NCBI RefSeq assembly: GCF_014201135.1
Contig: NZ_JACHDR010000001.1
Coordinates: 2,480,001 to 2,544,000 of the forward strand
DNA: 64,000 bases
From: Neomicrococcus aestuarii
GTDB lineage: Bacteria; Actinomycetota; Actinomycetes; Actinomycetales; Micrococcaceae
Direction of reading: 5' to 3'
Notes under the pieces: generated by a model
The model's database searches: none
What the model was told of the DNA's origin: nothing
What the model saw: only the letters and a program-made list of their open reading frames with translations
Shown: in pieces, positions 24,760-34,387 of the stretch
How the letters are laid out: the number at the start of each line of letters is the position of its first letter
How positions within the stretch are numbered: the first letter of the stretch is position 1
Program-made: the position numbers and the translations under genes

Positions 24760-25587
24760 TTAGTGCTTGATGAGTTTGCCGAGGAAGTCCTTGGCACGGT
24801 TGGTCTGAGGGTTGGTAAAGAACTCTTCTGGAGTGGCTTGCTCCACGATCTGACCGTCGGCCATGAAGATCACGCGGTCTGCAGCGCGGCGAGCGAAGCC
24901 CATCTCGTGGGTCACCACAATCATGGTCATGCCCTCTTTTGCCAGGGCGATCATGGTGTCCAAAACTTCCTGAATCATTTCCGGATCCAGGGCGGAGGTT
25001 GGCTCGTCAAAGAGCATCACCTTGGGGCGCATCGCTAGCGCTCGAGCGATGGCGACACGCTGCTGCTGTCCGCCAGAAAGCTGAGCAGGCAGCTTGTCCT
25101 TCTGGTTGGCCACACCCACGCGCTCAAGGAGCTGAAGGGCGAGCTTGTCAGCTTCGCTCTTCTTCATTCCCTTGACCTTGATGGGGCCCATCGTCACGTT
25201 TTCAAGAATTGATTTGTGCGCGAAAAGGTTAAAGGACTGGAACACCATGCCAACGTCTGCCCGGAGCTTGGCAAGCAGTTTGCCTTCTTCGGGGAGCTTG
25301 ACGCCATCGATGAGAATCTCACCGGTGTCAATGGTTTCCAGACGGTTGATGGTGCGGCAGAGGGTGGACTTACCGGAACCCGATGGCCCCAGAACCACCA
25401 CTACTTCTCCGCGCTTGACCTCAAGATTAATGTTTTGGAGGACGTGCAAAGGTCCGTAGTGCTTGTTGACGTCTCGCATCTGGACTACTGGCTGTGCGGC
25501 TGACGCTGCTGCGTTTTTGCTCGCTTCAGGTACCAGAACGTTGTCCGTGCCGGGTCCAACTGAGGCGGGGTCATGTTCTTGGGTCAT
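24760..25587 (-). CDS. gluA: glutamate ABC transporter ATPase GluA
   Basis: 275 residues. Walker A GPSGSGKS, signature [15 protein letters not shown] and Walker [13 protein letters not shown] are complete. The N-terminal about 35 residues before [13 protein letters not shown] are not usual for the family; the shorter start at 25482 is possible. The ATG at 25587 is preferred because TATTCT ends seven nt upstream on this strand, a leaderless layout. It is the first gene of gluABCD. Confidence 0.93.
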   Translation of the reverse strand: MTQEHDPASVGPGTDNVLVPEASKNAAASAAQPVVQMRDVNKHYGPLHVLQNINLEVKRGEVVVVLGPSGSGKSTLCRTINRLETIDTGEILIDGVKLPEEGKLLAKLRADVGMVFQSFNLFAHKSILENVTMGPIKVKGMKKSEADKLALQLLERVGVANQKDKLPAQLSGGQQQRVAIARALAMRPKVMLFDEPTSALDPEMIQEVLDTMIALAKEGMTMIVVTHEMGFARRAADRVIFMADGQIVEQATPEEFFTNPQTNRAKDFLGKLIKH

Positions 25588-25594
25588 GGCCAGA

Positions 25595-25600
25595 AGAATA
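25595..25600 (-). promoter_or_regulatory. -10 hexamer of a leaderless gluA promoter
   Basis: On the minus strand TATTCT ends seven nt before the ATG at 25587. Confidence 0.4.
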
Positions 25601-25786
25601 CTGCATGTAATGCCCATCACGGTGGTTTTCATGTGTTTTAGCTTGGAAATTCGTCAAAACGAAATCTTGCCGTGACTAATCATCAATATTTGGCATACAG
25701 CTGAACTGAAAGCTTGAATCCTAAATTGCTTGAGACATGGAGGCGTACAAGAACGAGATGCCAAGTTTAGTTCTGGAATTTCCTTC

Positions 25787-26692
25787 CTATTTGCCGACGC
25801 CGTTCACAAGTCCATCTATCATCCAGCGCTGCAGGAAGGTCGCTGCTGCAAAGACGGGGATGACCACAATTACCGATGCCGCGGCAATTTTCCCGAAGTG
25901 TGGTGTGCGATCGCCATAGAACAAAGACAGTGCAACTGGGGCGGTCTGAGACTCGACGCTTTGCGTCAAAAACGTAGCGAGTAGAAACTCGTTGTAATTC
26001 AAAATAGCGATGATGGTGCCGATCGCGATGAGCGCGGGGAGCATGAGTGGAGTCACTATCGAGACAAGTGTGCGCCATGGGCCGGCTCCGTCCACGGCAG
26101 CGGCATCAAATATTGACGATGGAATCTTATGTAGGAATCCCTCAAGTAGCCACACAGCAATCGGTAAGTTGATCAATGCATAAATTAGTGTCAAGCCAAC
26201 GAGCGAATCGTTGAGGTTTAATACTCGCAGCAATATGAATAGCGGAATGACGGCAACTACTGGTGGAAGTAGCCATGGACTAGTAACGAGCGCAGATAGG
26301 GCTCGTCCGCCGGTCTTATAGTGGACGATTGCCCAAGCGCCAGGCAATCCTCCAGCGAGGGAGAGCAGCGCTCCGAATGTCGCAGCTATCAGTGAATTTC
26401 CGATACTCCGCGGTATGTCGGAGGAAAAGAGAACATCACTCCAGTTTGAAAATTGTGGGTCCAAAGTCCACAAGATTCCTGACACGGTTTCGTCGCGCCC
26501 CATGAGAGACACGGAAATGAGATAGGCGAGCGGCAAGAATGTCGCAACAACCGAAATTCCGATAATCCCGCGCGCCCAGAAATGGCTTTGAGCGGGTTTA
26601 TTCTGCTTCTGCTCTTCGAAGCTCGGCTTCTCCGTGAATTGCCGAGGTCGAGTAGGAGCTTCACCCTGCGGCGAGAGTTCGATCGCTTTCAT
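25787..26692 (-). CDS. sugar ABC transporter permease (MalG-like)
   Basis: 301 residues with a cytoplasmic lead of about 40 and six hydrophobic segments. The coupling loop FDAAAVDGAGPWRTLVSIVTPL (read in parts) is the MalG-type EAA motif. The start overlaps the upstream permease by 4 bp. By hand count a sample line (26101-26160) has 26 of 60 G+C, well below the surrounding genes, so this module looks acquired. No ATPase gene is present; a shared MsmK-like ATPase elsewhere is needed. Confidence 0.88.
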   Translation of the reverse strand: MKAIELSPQGEAPTRPRQFTEKPSFEEQKQNKPAQSHFWARGIIGISVVATFLPLAYLISVSLMGRDETVSGILWTLDPQFSNWSDVLFSSDIPRSIGNSLIAATFGALLSLAGGLPGAWAIVHYKTGGRALSALVTSPWLLPPVVAVIPLFILLRVLNLNDSLVGLTLIYALINLPIAVWLLEGFLHKIPSSIFDAAAVDGAGPWRTLVSIVTPLMLPALIAIGTIIAILNYNEFLLATFLTQSVESQTAPVALSLFYGDRTPHFGKIAAASVIVVIPVFAAATFLQRWMIDGLVNGVGK

Positions 26693-27642
26693 GCGTTACT
26701 TCCTTCACTACGGCGTATTCGGGCAATCATCAAACCAATTGGAACTGTTATTACTGTGACCACAACAGCAAGCAAGAGGGTGATTGCAGATGCTCGATCG
26801 ACGTCGAATTCTTTGATGGCCGCTTGGTATATCAAATACGAAGTAGTCGTAGTTGACTGGCCTGGACCCCCACTTGTCATCATGAATACAAGATCAAAGA
26901 CTTTAAGCGCGATTACTAGCCGGATGAAGGCGGCCGCCGCAATTGTGCCTCCGATTGCAGGCAAAGTTATGTGTACAAAGAGCTTCCACCCGTGGGCGCC
27001 GTCCAGTCGGGCCGCTTCATTCAGTGACGAGTCTTGCCCGAGTAATGACGCGTAAACCAACAAGAATACGAGCGGTGTCCATTGCCAGATATCTGCAACG
27101 CCAACGGCCGCAAGCGCGAGACTTCCATCCGAAAGTATTTGAGGTGCGGGGATTGATGCGTATCCCAGCACTGTTGCTATCAATCCGCCCGAAGGGTTGT
27201 ATATCAGTTTCCACAAAGTGCCGACGATTACTGGGGGAATGATGAGCGGCAATAAAAGCAGGGTCCTAAGTACGGAGCCCTTGCGAGCGCCTTCGTATAC
27301 GGCGCAGGCAAGTAGGACGCCAAGAACAACGCTAACTGCCGTGACTGCGAAACTGTAGCTGACGGTTCGAAAAATAGACTGAAGTACGTCCGAATCCCGG
27401 AGTACAGCTTCAAAATTTTCTGCTCCTACAAACTTCTTGAAAGGTTTTCCCAGCGAGGATTCCGTGAGAGCTGCAGTAACGATAAATACCAACGGGAACG
27501 CGCCAAGAACTATCAAACTCAAAATTGTTGGAGTGACGAATATTCGGGCTGCTGCGCTTTCGTTTTGTGAGAACCGAGCGCCCTTGCGCAACTGTTGGAA
27601 AGATACTCGATTTTGCCAGGCAGAAGCTATTGACTTACCCAA
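26689..27642 (-). CDS. sugar ABC transporter permease (MalF-like)
   Basis: 317 residues if translation begins at TTG 27642. That start overlaps the binding-protein stop by 8 bp and has GGAG seven nt upstream; the frame is open to 27726 but the extra residues only overlap the upstream gene. MalF-type helices and the loop LNEAARLDGAHGWKLFVHITLP are present. It should dimerise with the MalG-like protein. A sample line (27121-27180) counts 29 of 60 G+C. Confidence 0.85.
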   Translation of the reverse strand: MGKSIASAWQNRVSFQQLRKGARFSQNESAAARIFVTPTILSLIVLGAFPLVFIVTAALTESSLGKPFKKFVGAENFEAVLRDSDVLQSIFRTVSYSFAVTAVSVVLGVLLACAVYEGARKGSVLRTLLLLPLIIPPVIVGTLWKLIYNPSGGLIATVLGYASIPAPQILSDGSLALAAVGVADIWQWTPLVFLLVYASLLGQDSSLNEAARLDGAHGWKLFVHITLPAIGGTIAAAAFIRLVIALKVFDLVFMMTSGGPGQSTTTTSYLIYQAAIKEFDVDRASAITLLLAVVVTVITVPIGLMIARIRRSEGSNA

Positions 27643-28966
27643 GTATTGACTCCCACTGGCTCTGAATGCGGTCAAGGGTTTCTTTCGCAGTACCGCCTTG
27701 CCCGGAGAGGAGCTTGGACAATTCATCCGTCATTACCTGAGCTGCCTCACTAGCGTTCGATCCAGTAGGCCATGCAAGTGAGCTCTGCAACGTCGTTCGG
27801 TTGACCTTTTGCAGCTCTGGATAAGCTTTCTCGTAGCTCGAACTTTCCAATGAACTCTTGCGGTTAGGATCAATGCCCGTGGGCGGTTCGCTGGTTAACA
27901 ATGCTTCATTTACTTGTGATGAAGTTGCCCACTTAATGAAGTCTCTGGCGAGTTCTTCCTTTTCCGTGTTTCCGGCAATGACCCAAGTGAACCCAGCCAC
28001 TAGCGAGGCACGTGGAGTCTTGTTGTCGCCTCCAACTGGCAAAGTTGTGACGCCCCACTTACCGGCAACCTTAGAGTCTTCATTAACTTCCGATCCGACT
28101 CCGAGGTCGGTCCAGTTCTCAATAAAGCCAACCTTGCCGTCAAACCACGCTCCGTTTCCGACTCCGAAGTCGGTCTCAGTTGCGGTTGGGAACGCGTACT
28201 TTGCGGACTCGATGAGGTTCTCTGCGGCACCGATGGCTGCGTCTGTGTTCAGTGCTGGTTTACCACTTTCATCCAGAAAGGCGCCGCCAAAGCCGGCGAG
28301 CCGGTTTGCGAACGAAGCTCCAAGAATCAATGGTGATTTTTGCCCAAAAACGGCAGCGCCGTAGGTTCCCTTGCGGCCCTCATTCTCGGTGATGGTCTTT
28401 GACTGCTCAATGTATTCGTCCCAAGTCGCTGGCGGCGTGCTGAATCCATTACGGCTTAGGATTTCTTTGTTGTAGAACAAGACATGGGTGTCGCCATCAA
28501 AAGCGAGTCCATATCGCCGCCCGTCCACCAGGGTATAAGGATCATTAATTGACGGGATGAAGTCATCAGCATCGGCAATGTCTGTGCCAATCCAATCGGT
28601 GAGGTCTTTGATGGAGCCATCCGACGCCAAATCACCAAGTGATACGTACCAAGGAGCAGCCGCATCGAACTTGTTGGCGCCTGATTGTTGGTCTAGGGCA
28701 AGAGTGGCTCCGATTTCATCGTAAGGAACGATTGTCGGGTTCACTTTCGCGCCGGTCCTTTTCTCATATTCCTCGCTGAGCCACTTTGCTGCTCCTTCAT
28801 GCGAGCTGATCAGAAGAACGTTTAGTTCCTGACCTGCGAAGGAAGTTGTACCGCTGGGTGCAGCCTGAGTCCCGGTGCTGCACCCGGCCGCAAAAACAGT
28901 TACTGCAAAGAGGCCAGTCCCGGCCAAGAAGTTTCGGCGAGAAGTTGCGAAATTTGGGGAGTTCAT
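27635..28966 (-). CDS. sugar-binding lipoprotein with Tat-type signal (family 1)
   Basis: 443 residues. The signal has SRRNFL (9-14) and a lipobox FAAGC with Cys29, so it is probably a Tat-exported lipoprotein. The body is a family-1 extracellular binding protein: FTWVIAGNTEKEELARDFIKWAT near the C-terminal third is typical. GGAG precedes the ATG. The ligand is a sugar or polyol by family and by the neighbouring aldo-keto reductase; the exact compound cannot be told. Confidence 0.9.
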   Translation of the reverse strand: MNSPNFATSRRNFLAGTGLFAVTVFAAGCSTGTQAAPSGTTSFAGQELNVLLISSHEGAAKWLSEEYEKRTGAKVNPTIVPYDEIGATLALDQQSGANKFDAAAPWYVSLGDLASDGSIKDLTDWIGTDIADADDFIPSINDPYTLVDGRRYGLAFDGDTHVLFYNKEILSRNGFSTPPATWDEYIEQSKTITENEGRKGTYGAAVFGQKSPLILGASFANRLAGFGGAFLDESGKPALNTDAAIGAAENLIESAKYAFPTATETDFGVGNGAWFDGKVGFIENWTDLGVGSEVNEDSKVAGKWGVTTLPVGGDNKTPRASLVAGFTWVIAGNTEKEELARDFIKWATSSQVNEALLTSEPPTGIDPNRKSSLESSSYEKAYPELQKVNRTTLQSSLAWPTGSNASEAAQVMTDELSKLLSGQGGTAKETLDRIQSQWESILG

Positions 28967-29271
28967 TTTGTTTCTCCTAAGAAACGGCTGCGGTGAGATG
29001 CTTGGGTGCGAGAGACTCTATTTGCGTGCTTTAAGCACGGTCAATGCTTTTGATTTGTGACGACATGTAGCGCCATCCTGCGTCACATAAGTACATAGAA
29101 ATCCTGTAAATCCGGGAATTTTGACGGGATTTCTGCGTAATGAAGCACTATAGGATTGATGACTTGTGTGGCTTAGGTCATGTATCTATGGCAGGCGTTT
29201 CGGGTCCAGTTTGCGGCACGGAGCATCATGCTCGTGCGTGTCAATAGACGAAATTGAGGAGAAAGTTTCAA
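28967..29271. promoter_or_regulatory. divergent control region of sugar module and reductase
   Basis: About 300 bp without a gene. GAAATCC (29098-29104) and GGATTTC (29127-29133) form an inverted repeat that could be an operator for both directions. No regulator gene lies next to the module. Confidence 0.4.
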
Positions 29272-30345
29272 ATGTCCCAGAATTCACGCCAGGTTCAGGT
29301 CGGAGATGTTCCAGACATCCACCGCCCTTATGTGGCGAACGAGAGTCGATATAAGAAATTCGATTACAACAGAGTTGGAAATAGTGGATTACTGTTGCCG
29401 CCTATTAGCCTTGGACTGTGGTGGAATTTTGGCGATAATCGACCATTCGACAACCAGCGGAAAATTCTGAGGCACGCTTTCGATCGCGGCATCACTCATT
29501 TCGACTTGGCTAACAACTATGGCCCTCCATACGGCGCTGCCGAAGAAAACTTTGGACGCATGCTGCGCGGCGACTTTAGGCCGTACCGTAATGAGCTAAT
29601 TGTTTCCTCAAAAGCCGGCTGGGATATGTGGGCGGGTCCCTACGGTAATTATGGCTCCAGGAAGTATCTGCTGGCATCGGCGGATGAGTCGCTATCACGC
29701 CTTGGCGTGGACTATGTCGATATTTTTTACTCGCACCGAGTGGATGCCTTCACGCCCATTGAGGAGACGATTGGAGCGCTCGATTCGCTGGTTCGCCAAG
29801 GGAAGGCTCTTTATGTAGGCATTTCTTCTTACTCGGCGGAACGTACCCAGCGCGCTGCCGAAGTTGCGGCAGACTTGGGCACCCCATTGGTTATTCACCA
29901 GCCTGCGTATTCCCTCTTTAATCGCTGGGTGGAGAAGGGTTTGCTTGATACTTTGAAACGAAATGGGATGGGTTCGATTGCATTCACTCCGTTGGCTCAG
30001 GGGCTATTGACCGATAAGTACTTGTCTGATCCTGACGCACTTCCCGGAGGTGGACGCGGTTCCATTGATGGCCACGTCACTCCGGAGAATCTTGATAGGG
30101 CGAAGAAATTGCAGGCCATTGCTGAAGGACGTGGGCAAACGCTAGCCCAGCTTGCCATCGCTTGGTTGCTAAGAGACGGGGGAGTGACCTCGGTGCTTCT
30201 AGGGGCATCTTCTACTGAGCAGCTAGATGAGAATCTTGGTGCACTAGCAAACACCGAGTTTTCGGAAGAAGAGCTAACTCGAATTGATTCGCTTACGTCG
30301 GAGGGCACAAACGTGGATCTCTGGAAAGTTTCTGCAGAGTTGTAA
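29272..30345 (+). CDS. aldo-keto reductase (YghZ/AKR14-like)
   Basis: 357 residues from ATG 29272, preceded by GAGGAG. The catalytic tetrad is visible: Asp and Tyr in FDLANNYGPPYG, Lys in SSKAGW and His in FYSHR. QGLLTDKYL and the late SVLLGASS cofactor region match the YghZ subgroup, which reduces small aldehydes such as L-glyceraldehyde 3-phosphate with NADPH. It diverges from the sugar ABC genes and probably works on the imported compound or its product. Confidence 0.9.
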   Translation: MSQNSRQVQVGDVPDIHRPYVANESRYKKFDYNRVGNSGLLLPPISLGLWWNFGDNRPFDNQRKILRHAFDRGITHFDLANNYGPPYGAAEENFGRMLRGDFRPYRNELIVSSKAGWDMWAGPYGNYGSRKYLLASADESLSRLGVDYVDIFYSHRVDAFTPIEETIGALDSLVRQGKALYVGISSYSAERTQRAAEVAADLGTPLVIHQPAYSLFNRWVEKGLLDTLKRNGMGSIAFTPLAQGLLTDKYLSDPDALPGGGRGSIDGHVTPENLDRAKKLQAIAEGRGQTLAQLAIAWLLRDGGVTSVLLGASSTEQLDENLGALANTEFSEEELTRIDSLTSEGTNVDLWKVSAEL

Positions 30346-30389
30346 GGGTTTTACAGGGTCGTTGCGTAGAGGCAATTAAGTGGGTCACG

Positions 30390-30395
30390 TAAAGT
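30390..30395 (+). promoter_or_regulatory. -10 hexamer of a leaderless promoter
   Basis: TAAAGT ends seven nt before the ATG at 30403. Confidence 0.4.
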
Positions 30396-30402
30396 ACAAA
30401 GC

Positions 30403-31242
30403 ATGAGCCCTGGACACTATGACCCGAAGTACTTCGACTCGATGCCTCACAGTGGACGCCATAAAGGCTCGGTCACGCTCCGCCGCGGACAGGCAAAAAT
30501 CCCGCAAGCGGATAACTACTTGCTGGACACGCGCGCGCCGGTGGATTTCACCCACACTGATCCGTGGCGAGTGCTTCGCATTCAGAGCGAATTTGTTGAA
30601 GGGTTCGGCACGCTCTCAGAGTTGGGCCCGGCTATCTCAATCTTTGGGTCTGCGCGCACCGCGCGAGGTTCGAAGTACTACGTGGCCGCTGAAGAGATCG
30701 CGCGCCGGCTGGTTAGCGAAGCTCTCGCCGTCATCACCGGTGGTGGCCCGGGAACCATGGAAGCTGGCAACAAGGGTGCGGTTGAAGGCGGCGGCGTCTC
30801 CGTGGGACTGGGAATCGAGCTGCCTTTCGAATCTGGCATGAACGAATACGTTGATCTTGGCATCAACTTCCGTTATTTCTTTGCCCGCAAAACGATGTTC
30901 GTGAAGTACTCCCAAGGCTTTGTGGTGATGCCCGGGGGACTGGGCACTCTTGATGAACTCTTTGAAGCCATCACGCTGGTTCAGACGGAGAAGATCACCA
31001 ACTTCCCCATAGTGCTGTTCGGCACCGAATACTGGACCCCGCTGCTGGACTGGATGCGCAACACCGTCCTGGCCGAAGGCATGATCTCCGCCAGCGATCT
31101 TGACCTCTTGCGACTCACGGACAGCACGGAAGAAGCCGTGGCGTGGGTGATAGAGGGCCACAAGGAACTGCTAGGCCCAGAAGACGTCCCAGAATTTGAT
31201 GAGCGCCACGCGCCTCAACCCCACCACGAGAGCGCGGAGTAG
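30403..31242 (+). CDS. LOG-family protein (TIGR00730 type)
   Basis: 279 residues. The family motifs GGGPGTMEAGNKGA and PGGLGTLDE are both present, with ISIFGSAR as the first Rossmann strand. LOG proteins cleave nucleoside 5'-monophosphates to a free base and ribose phosphate; in plants and some actinobacteria they activate cytokinins. The bacterial housekeeping role is unclear. The N-terminal about 60 residues, rich in basic residues, are an actinobacterial extension. The stop is two bases before the next ATG, so the genes are coupled. Confidence 0.9.
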   Translation: MSPGHYDPKYFDSMPHSGRHKGSVTLRRGQAKIPQADNYLLDTRAPVDFTHTDPWRVLRIQSEFVEGFGTLSELGPAISIFGSARTARGSKYYVAAEEIARRLVSEALAVITGGGPGTMEAGNKGAVEGGGVSVGLGIELPFESGMNEYVDLGINFRYFFARKTMFVKYSQGFVVMPGGLGTLDELFEAITLVQTEKITNFPIVLFGTEYWTPLLDWMRNTVLAEGMISASDLDLLRLTDSTEEAVAWVIEGHKELLGPEDVPEFDERHAPQPHHESAE

Positions 31243-31244
31243 TT

Positions 31245-31595
31245 ATGCAAACGGTGATCTTAATTCTTGCAATCCTCGTTGCAGGTGGCACCATTTTCTG
31301 GGGCATCAAGGGGAGTAAAGCGCCTCGAGAGAATGCCGAAACGATCCACAGCAACACTTGGCTAGTGGGACTTCATGAGCCAACGCCCAACCTTCCGCCC
31401 ACGCTGTTGCCCGAACATCCGCGCGCAGAAGACCTGCAACAGCTGAAGCTTCCCGTAGGGCTGCGGGGCTACCGGGCAGATCACGTGGACTCCGTCATTG
31501 ACACCCTCGCTCAAGAAATTGAACGGCTTCACGGCGTCCTTGAAGAACGCGACAAGCCCGCTGTGATTAGCGCCACGGACACATCCGGGGGATAA
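31245..31595 (+). CDS. DivIVA-domain-like membrane protein
   Basis: 116 residues. One N-terminal membrane helix (about 3-20), then a Pro-rich linker, then LPVGLRGYRADHVDSVIDTLAQEIERL read in parts, which matches the DivIVA-type coiled-coil start GYxxxxVDxxL. Such small proteins occur next to LOG-family genes in Micrococcales. A role in polar or septal localisation is inferred from the domain only. Confidence 0.7.
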   Translation: MQTVILILAILVAGGTIFWGIKGSKAPRENAETIHSNTWLVGLHEPTPNLPPTLLPEHPRAEDLQQLKLPVGLRGYRADHVDSVIDTLAQEIERLHGVLEERDKPAVISATDTSGG

Positions 31596-31596
31596 T

Positions 31597-31701
31597 ATGA
31601 AACGTAACTTGCGGATTTCGGGCTTCTCACTCGCACTGGAATCCGACACTCGTGACAAATGGTGGGCTCGAAGTATGTTCGGCCCAGGAGGCAAGGAGTA
31701 G
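31597..31701 (+). CDS. 34-residue protein upstream of the DUF3117 gene
   Basis: ATG 31597 starts two bases after the previous stop and is preceded by GGGGGATAAT. It encodes 34 residues beginning MKRNLRISGFSLALESD and ending WWARSMFGPGGKE. The stop TAG is two bases before the next ATG, and the last codons AAGGAG form the Shine-Dalgarno sequence of that gene, so translation is tightly coupled. The aromatic WW and glycine end look constrained rather than random. Function unknown; it may be a regulatory leader or a small partner protein. Confidence 0.6.
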   Translation: MKRNLRISGFSLALESDTRDKWWARSMFGPGGKE

Positions 31702-31703
31702 CT

Positions 31704-31871
31704 ATGGCTGCAATGAAACCACGCACTGGCGACGGCCCGATGGAAGTCACCAAGGAGGGGCGCAGCCTCATTATGCGCGTACCGATCGATGGCGGCGGTC
31801 GCCTTGTTCTCGAGCTCAACGCCGAGGAAGCCAAGAACTTGAAGGAATGCCTGCTGGGCGTTACCGAATAA
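31704..31871 (+). CDS. DUF3117 family protein
   Basis: 55 residues. MAAMKPRTGDGPMEVTKEGR and the end LNAEEAKNLKECL (separate stretches) match the DUF3117 family, small proteins almost universal in actinobacteria and of unknown function. The start follows AAGGAG with seven bases between, inside the end of the 34-residue ORF. A terminator hairpin stands nine bases after the stop. Confidence 0.92.
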   Translation: MAAMKPRTGDGPMEVTKEGRSLIMRVPIDGGGRLVLELNAEEAKNLKECLLGVTE

Positions 31872-31879
31872 ATACTGCG

Positions 31880-31920
31880 GAAGCGCCGCACTCTCACAGA
31901 CTGTGAAGGTGCGGCGCTTC
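31880..31920. terminator. terminator after the DUF3117 gene
   Basis: GAAGCGCCGCAC (31880-31891) pairs with GTGCGGCGCTTC (31909-31920), with a small inner TCACA/TGTGA stem, then TTCCGTT. Confidence 0.85.
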
Positions 31921-31991
31921 TTCCGTTAACGAGAGCGGCAAAGAGAACGCGAGCTAGTCAACAACGCAAGCTCAGTAGCGAAACTGAACCC

Positions 31992-32005
31992 AGCGTCGTC
32001 GTACT
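31992..32005 (-). repeat. dispersed GTACGACGACGC element variant
   Basis: AGCGTCGTCGTACT followed by an A-run lies just after the stop of the minus-strand methyltransferase. Confidence 0.4.
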
Positions 32006-32012
32006 CAAAAAA

Positions 32013-32648
32013 TCAGCCGCGCTTAGCGCCAATCAGCACGCCCGTGCCGGTAGGGACAGTGGACGTGACAAAGTCATCGCGATCCCGCACAAAGCGAACC
32101 GCTTGGCGCGTCGCCGTGGTGGACGCCTGGCGGATGGCCGGCTGCGGTACGCGATCCGCATCCAGGGCATCGTTGAGCAGCAAGGTACCGCCGGCGCGCA
32201 AGAGACGGCACGCATGCTCCACATAGGTCAGCACGTTCGCTTTGTCGGCATCGATGAGCACCAAGTCATAAGCGTTATCCGTCAGGCGATTGAGAACATC
32301 TTGCGCCTTGCCCGTGATGATGCGCGTGCGGTTGGCCCGGAAGCCCGCATCGGCAAGCGTCTCGCGAGCGGCACCCAAATGTTCAATGTCCACATCGATG
32401 GTGGTCAAAATGGCGTCCTGCGGAAGCCCGCGCAAAAGTGCCAACGTGGAAATGCCGGCGCCCGTGCCTACCTCCACAGCGTTGCGGGCACCCGAGCTCG
32501 CTGCAATGGACGTGATGAGCGCGGCAGTCCCGGGGGATACTGCGGTCACACCGAGTTCGTGAGCGCGTTCGCGGGCGCGCACCAAAACTTCGTCCTCGAG
32601 GGGAAGGGCTTCGGTGTAGGACCAGCTACTAAATTTTTCGGCGCTCAT
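32013..32648 (-). CDS. SAM-dependent O-methyltransferase
   Basis: 211 residues of the class I (COMT-like) O-methyltransferase family. [20 protein letters not shown] (first SAM loop), [21 protein letters not shown] and [19 protein letters not shown] (separate stretches) hold the SAM and metal sites. It diverges from sigE, the same arrangement as the Rv1220c-sigE pair of mycobacteria. Substrate unknown. No good Shine-Dalgarno sequence is seen at usual spacing. Confidence 0.85.
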   Translation of the reverse strand: MSAEKFSSWSYTEALPLEDEVLVRARERAHELGVTAVSPGTAALITSIAASSGARNAVEVGTGAGISTLALLRGLPQDAILTTIDVDIEHLGAARETLADAGFRANRTRIITGKAQDVLNRLTDNAYDLVLIDADKANVLTYVEHACRLLRAGGTLLLNDALDADRVPQPAIRQASTTATRQAVRFVRDRDDFVTSTVPTGTGVLIGAKRG

Positions 32649-32744
32649 GGGGGCAGTAATTCCTTAAAAGGGGTTCGAAGGGTCTGGGATCATGTCCAGC
32701 TCATGCACAGGATCTTTACAGAGTTGGGCGGAATAATTAGTTGC

Positions 32745-33401
32745 GTGAAAGACCTCGTCGCCACCCAGATCCCACCTGTCGCTGAAGCGCCAGACGTTCC
32801 CAGCTGGGAGGAAATCGTTGCAGATTATTCTGCCCAAGTCTACCGACTTGCCTACCGCTTAACGGGCAACCGTCAGGACGCCGAGGACCTCACCCAAGAA
32901 ACGTTCTTCCGGGTGTTCCGCTCGCTCCACGCGTATGAGCCCGGAACCTTCGGCGGATGGCTGCACCGCATCACCACCAACTTGTTCCTCGATCAGACCC
33001 GCCGCAAGCAACGCATCCGCTTCGATGCTTTCATTGACGGCAGCGAAGAGCGCGTACCCGCCACGAACTCCGGCCCAGAGCGCGTTTTCGAAGAAATGCA
33101 TCTTGACCTGGACGTACAACGGGCCCTCGACGAGCTCCCCGCAGAATTCCGCGCAGCCGTGGTCCTGTGTGACCTTGAAGGCTTGCCGTACAACGAGGTC
33201 GCGGAGATCTTGGGCGTGAAGCTGGGAACCGTCCGTTCCCGCATCCACCGCGGCCGCACCATGCTTCGAGAAAAGCTAGCCCACCGCGCACCCACCCAAC
33301 CCAGCAAGGGCTCGCTGTCCACAGCTGGCATGAAGACTGCGATCACTGGACTGGTGCGCCGATCCACGCCAGCCCACGCGCAGGGGATCACTAAAGGGTG
33401 A
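32745..33401 (+). CDS. sigE: ECF sigma factor SigE-like
   Basis: 218 residues from GTG 32745. Region 2: [29 protein letters not shown]. Region 4: [23 protein letters not shown] in parts, with a short basic C-tail. An ATAATT stands six nt before the GTG, so the transcript may be leaderless; an ATG at 32703 in the same frame would add 14 residues. The stop overlaps the anti-sigma GTG by 4 bp. By position and sequence it is the envelope-stress sigma factor. Identity with mycobacterial SigE is by synteny, not proven. Confidence 0.88.
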   Translation: MKDLVATQIPPVAEAPDVPSWEEIVADYSAQVYRLAYRLTGNRQDAEDLTQETFFRVFRSLHAYEPGTFGGWLHRITTNLFLDQTRRKQRIRFDAFIDGSEERVPATNSGPERVFEEMHLDLDVQRALDELPAEFRAAVVLCDLEGLPYNEVAEILGVKLGTVRSRIHRGRTMLREKLAHRAPTQPSKGSLSTAGMKTAITGLVRRSTPAHAQGITKG

Positions 33402-34336
33402 GCGTCTTCGACCGCTACCGGCGGTGGATTGATGATTACCTCGACGGCGAGCTGGACACCCAGCACGCCGAGAGTTTTAAGCGCCATCTGGAAACGTGTG
33501 GCTCGTGCCAAGCGGATTTCGCGCAGAAGCGCCGTCTCAAGCAGCGCTTGCAACCTAAGCAGCAGTCGCAGACGGCTGTGCCGCAGTCCCTGCAGTCCAA
33601 GCTCTTGGCCGCTAAGACCATGGCGCCGGAGCATCACTACGATTGGGTTGAGCCGCACCGCCAATCCCGTGCGTTTGCACCCATCATGGCGTGCATGACG
33701 GCGCTCGTGCTCCTAACGGGCGCTCTGTTTGCGGCGTGGAGCGTGGGCGGTTCTTCCCCCGACGCGCAGGCCGCTTTGCCCCAAGAGACGGATTCGTGGA
33801 GTAATTCTCCGCGCGAACTCTCCACCACGGACATCGCAAGCTTGCGCCGCGAGGGCTGGAACTTGGCGAGCTTGGATTATGTGGGGTTGCGTTTTGATTC
33901 CGCGCACGCGCGAGCGGTGGGGGACACCTTCGAAGTGGTCATGAACTTTGTCCGCGATGCCACCCCGACCAGCGCCGCCGCTGCCGTGAGCGTGACTGAG
34001 CAGCGAAGCCGTGAGACCGCCCTGGAGAGCGCCTCTCTTGAAGCTGCGGATCGTCCAGGTTCCCGCGTGGCGAGTGCGGATGAGGATCCTCATCCGTTGC
34101 GCATCATGCGCACGTTGGACGTGCCGGCCGCCCACTATCAAGTGGATGTGACGCTGGCTGACGGTTCCACGAGCTCGCAAGGGAGTTCCGTCAACAGCGA
34201 AGCTGCGGCGTTGGCCTCCCGTGTTCTTGATCGCATCAAGACCACAGATCAGGCGCGATTGCAGTTTGTGGAGGGGGGCACGGACCCGTGGGATCGCGTG
34301 GTCGACGGTCTTCGACGCCTTGTGGGCGTCTCGTGA
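33398..34336 (+). CDS. zinc-finger anti-sigma factor
   Basis: 312 residues. The N-terminus carries a ZAS motif with His30, Cys34 and Cys37, typical of zinc anti-sigma factors of the RseA/RsrA group, and one membrane helix at about 94-115. The large outer part (about 120-312) is a MucB/RseB-like or unknown sensor region rich in Ser/Ala. Membrane topology would let an envelope signal release the sigma factor. The GTG start overlaps the sigE stop, so the pair is made in fixed ratio. Confidence 0.85.
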   Translation: MSVFDRYRRWIDDYLDGELDTQHAESFKRHLETCGSCQADFAQKRRLKQRLQPKQQSQTAVPQSLQSKLLAAKTMAPEHHYDWVEPHRQSRAFAPIMACMTALVLLTGALFAAWSVGGSSPDAQAALPQETDSWSNSPRELSTTDIASLRREGWNLASLDYVGLRFDSAHARAVGDTFEVVMNFVRDATPTSAAAAVSVTEQRSRETALESASLEAADRPGSRVASADEDPHPLRIMRTLDVPAAHYQVDVTLADGSTSSQGSSVNSEAAALASRVLDRIKTTDQARLQFVEGGTDPWDRVVDGLRRLVGVS

Positions 34337-34387
34337 CACGTGGTTCTTGAGCGGTTCACGACGGCAATAATTCCCTCTGATAACTAG

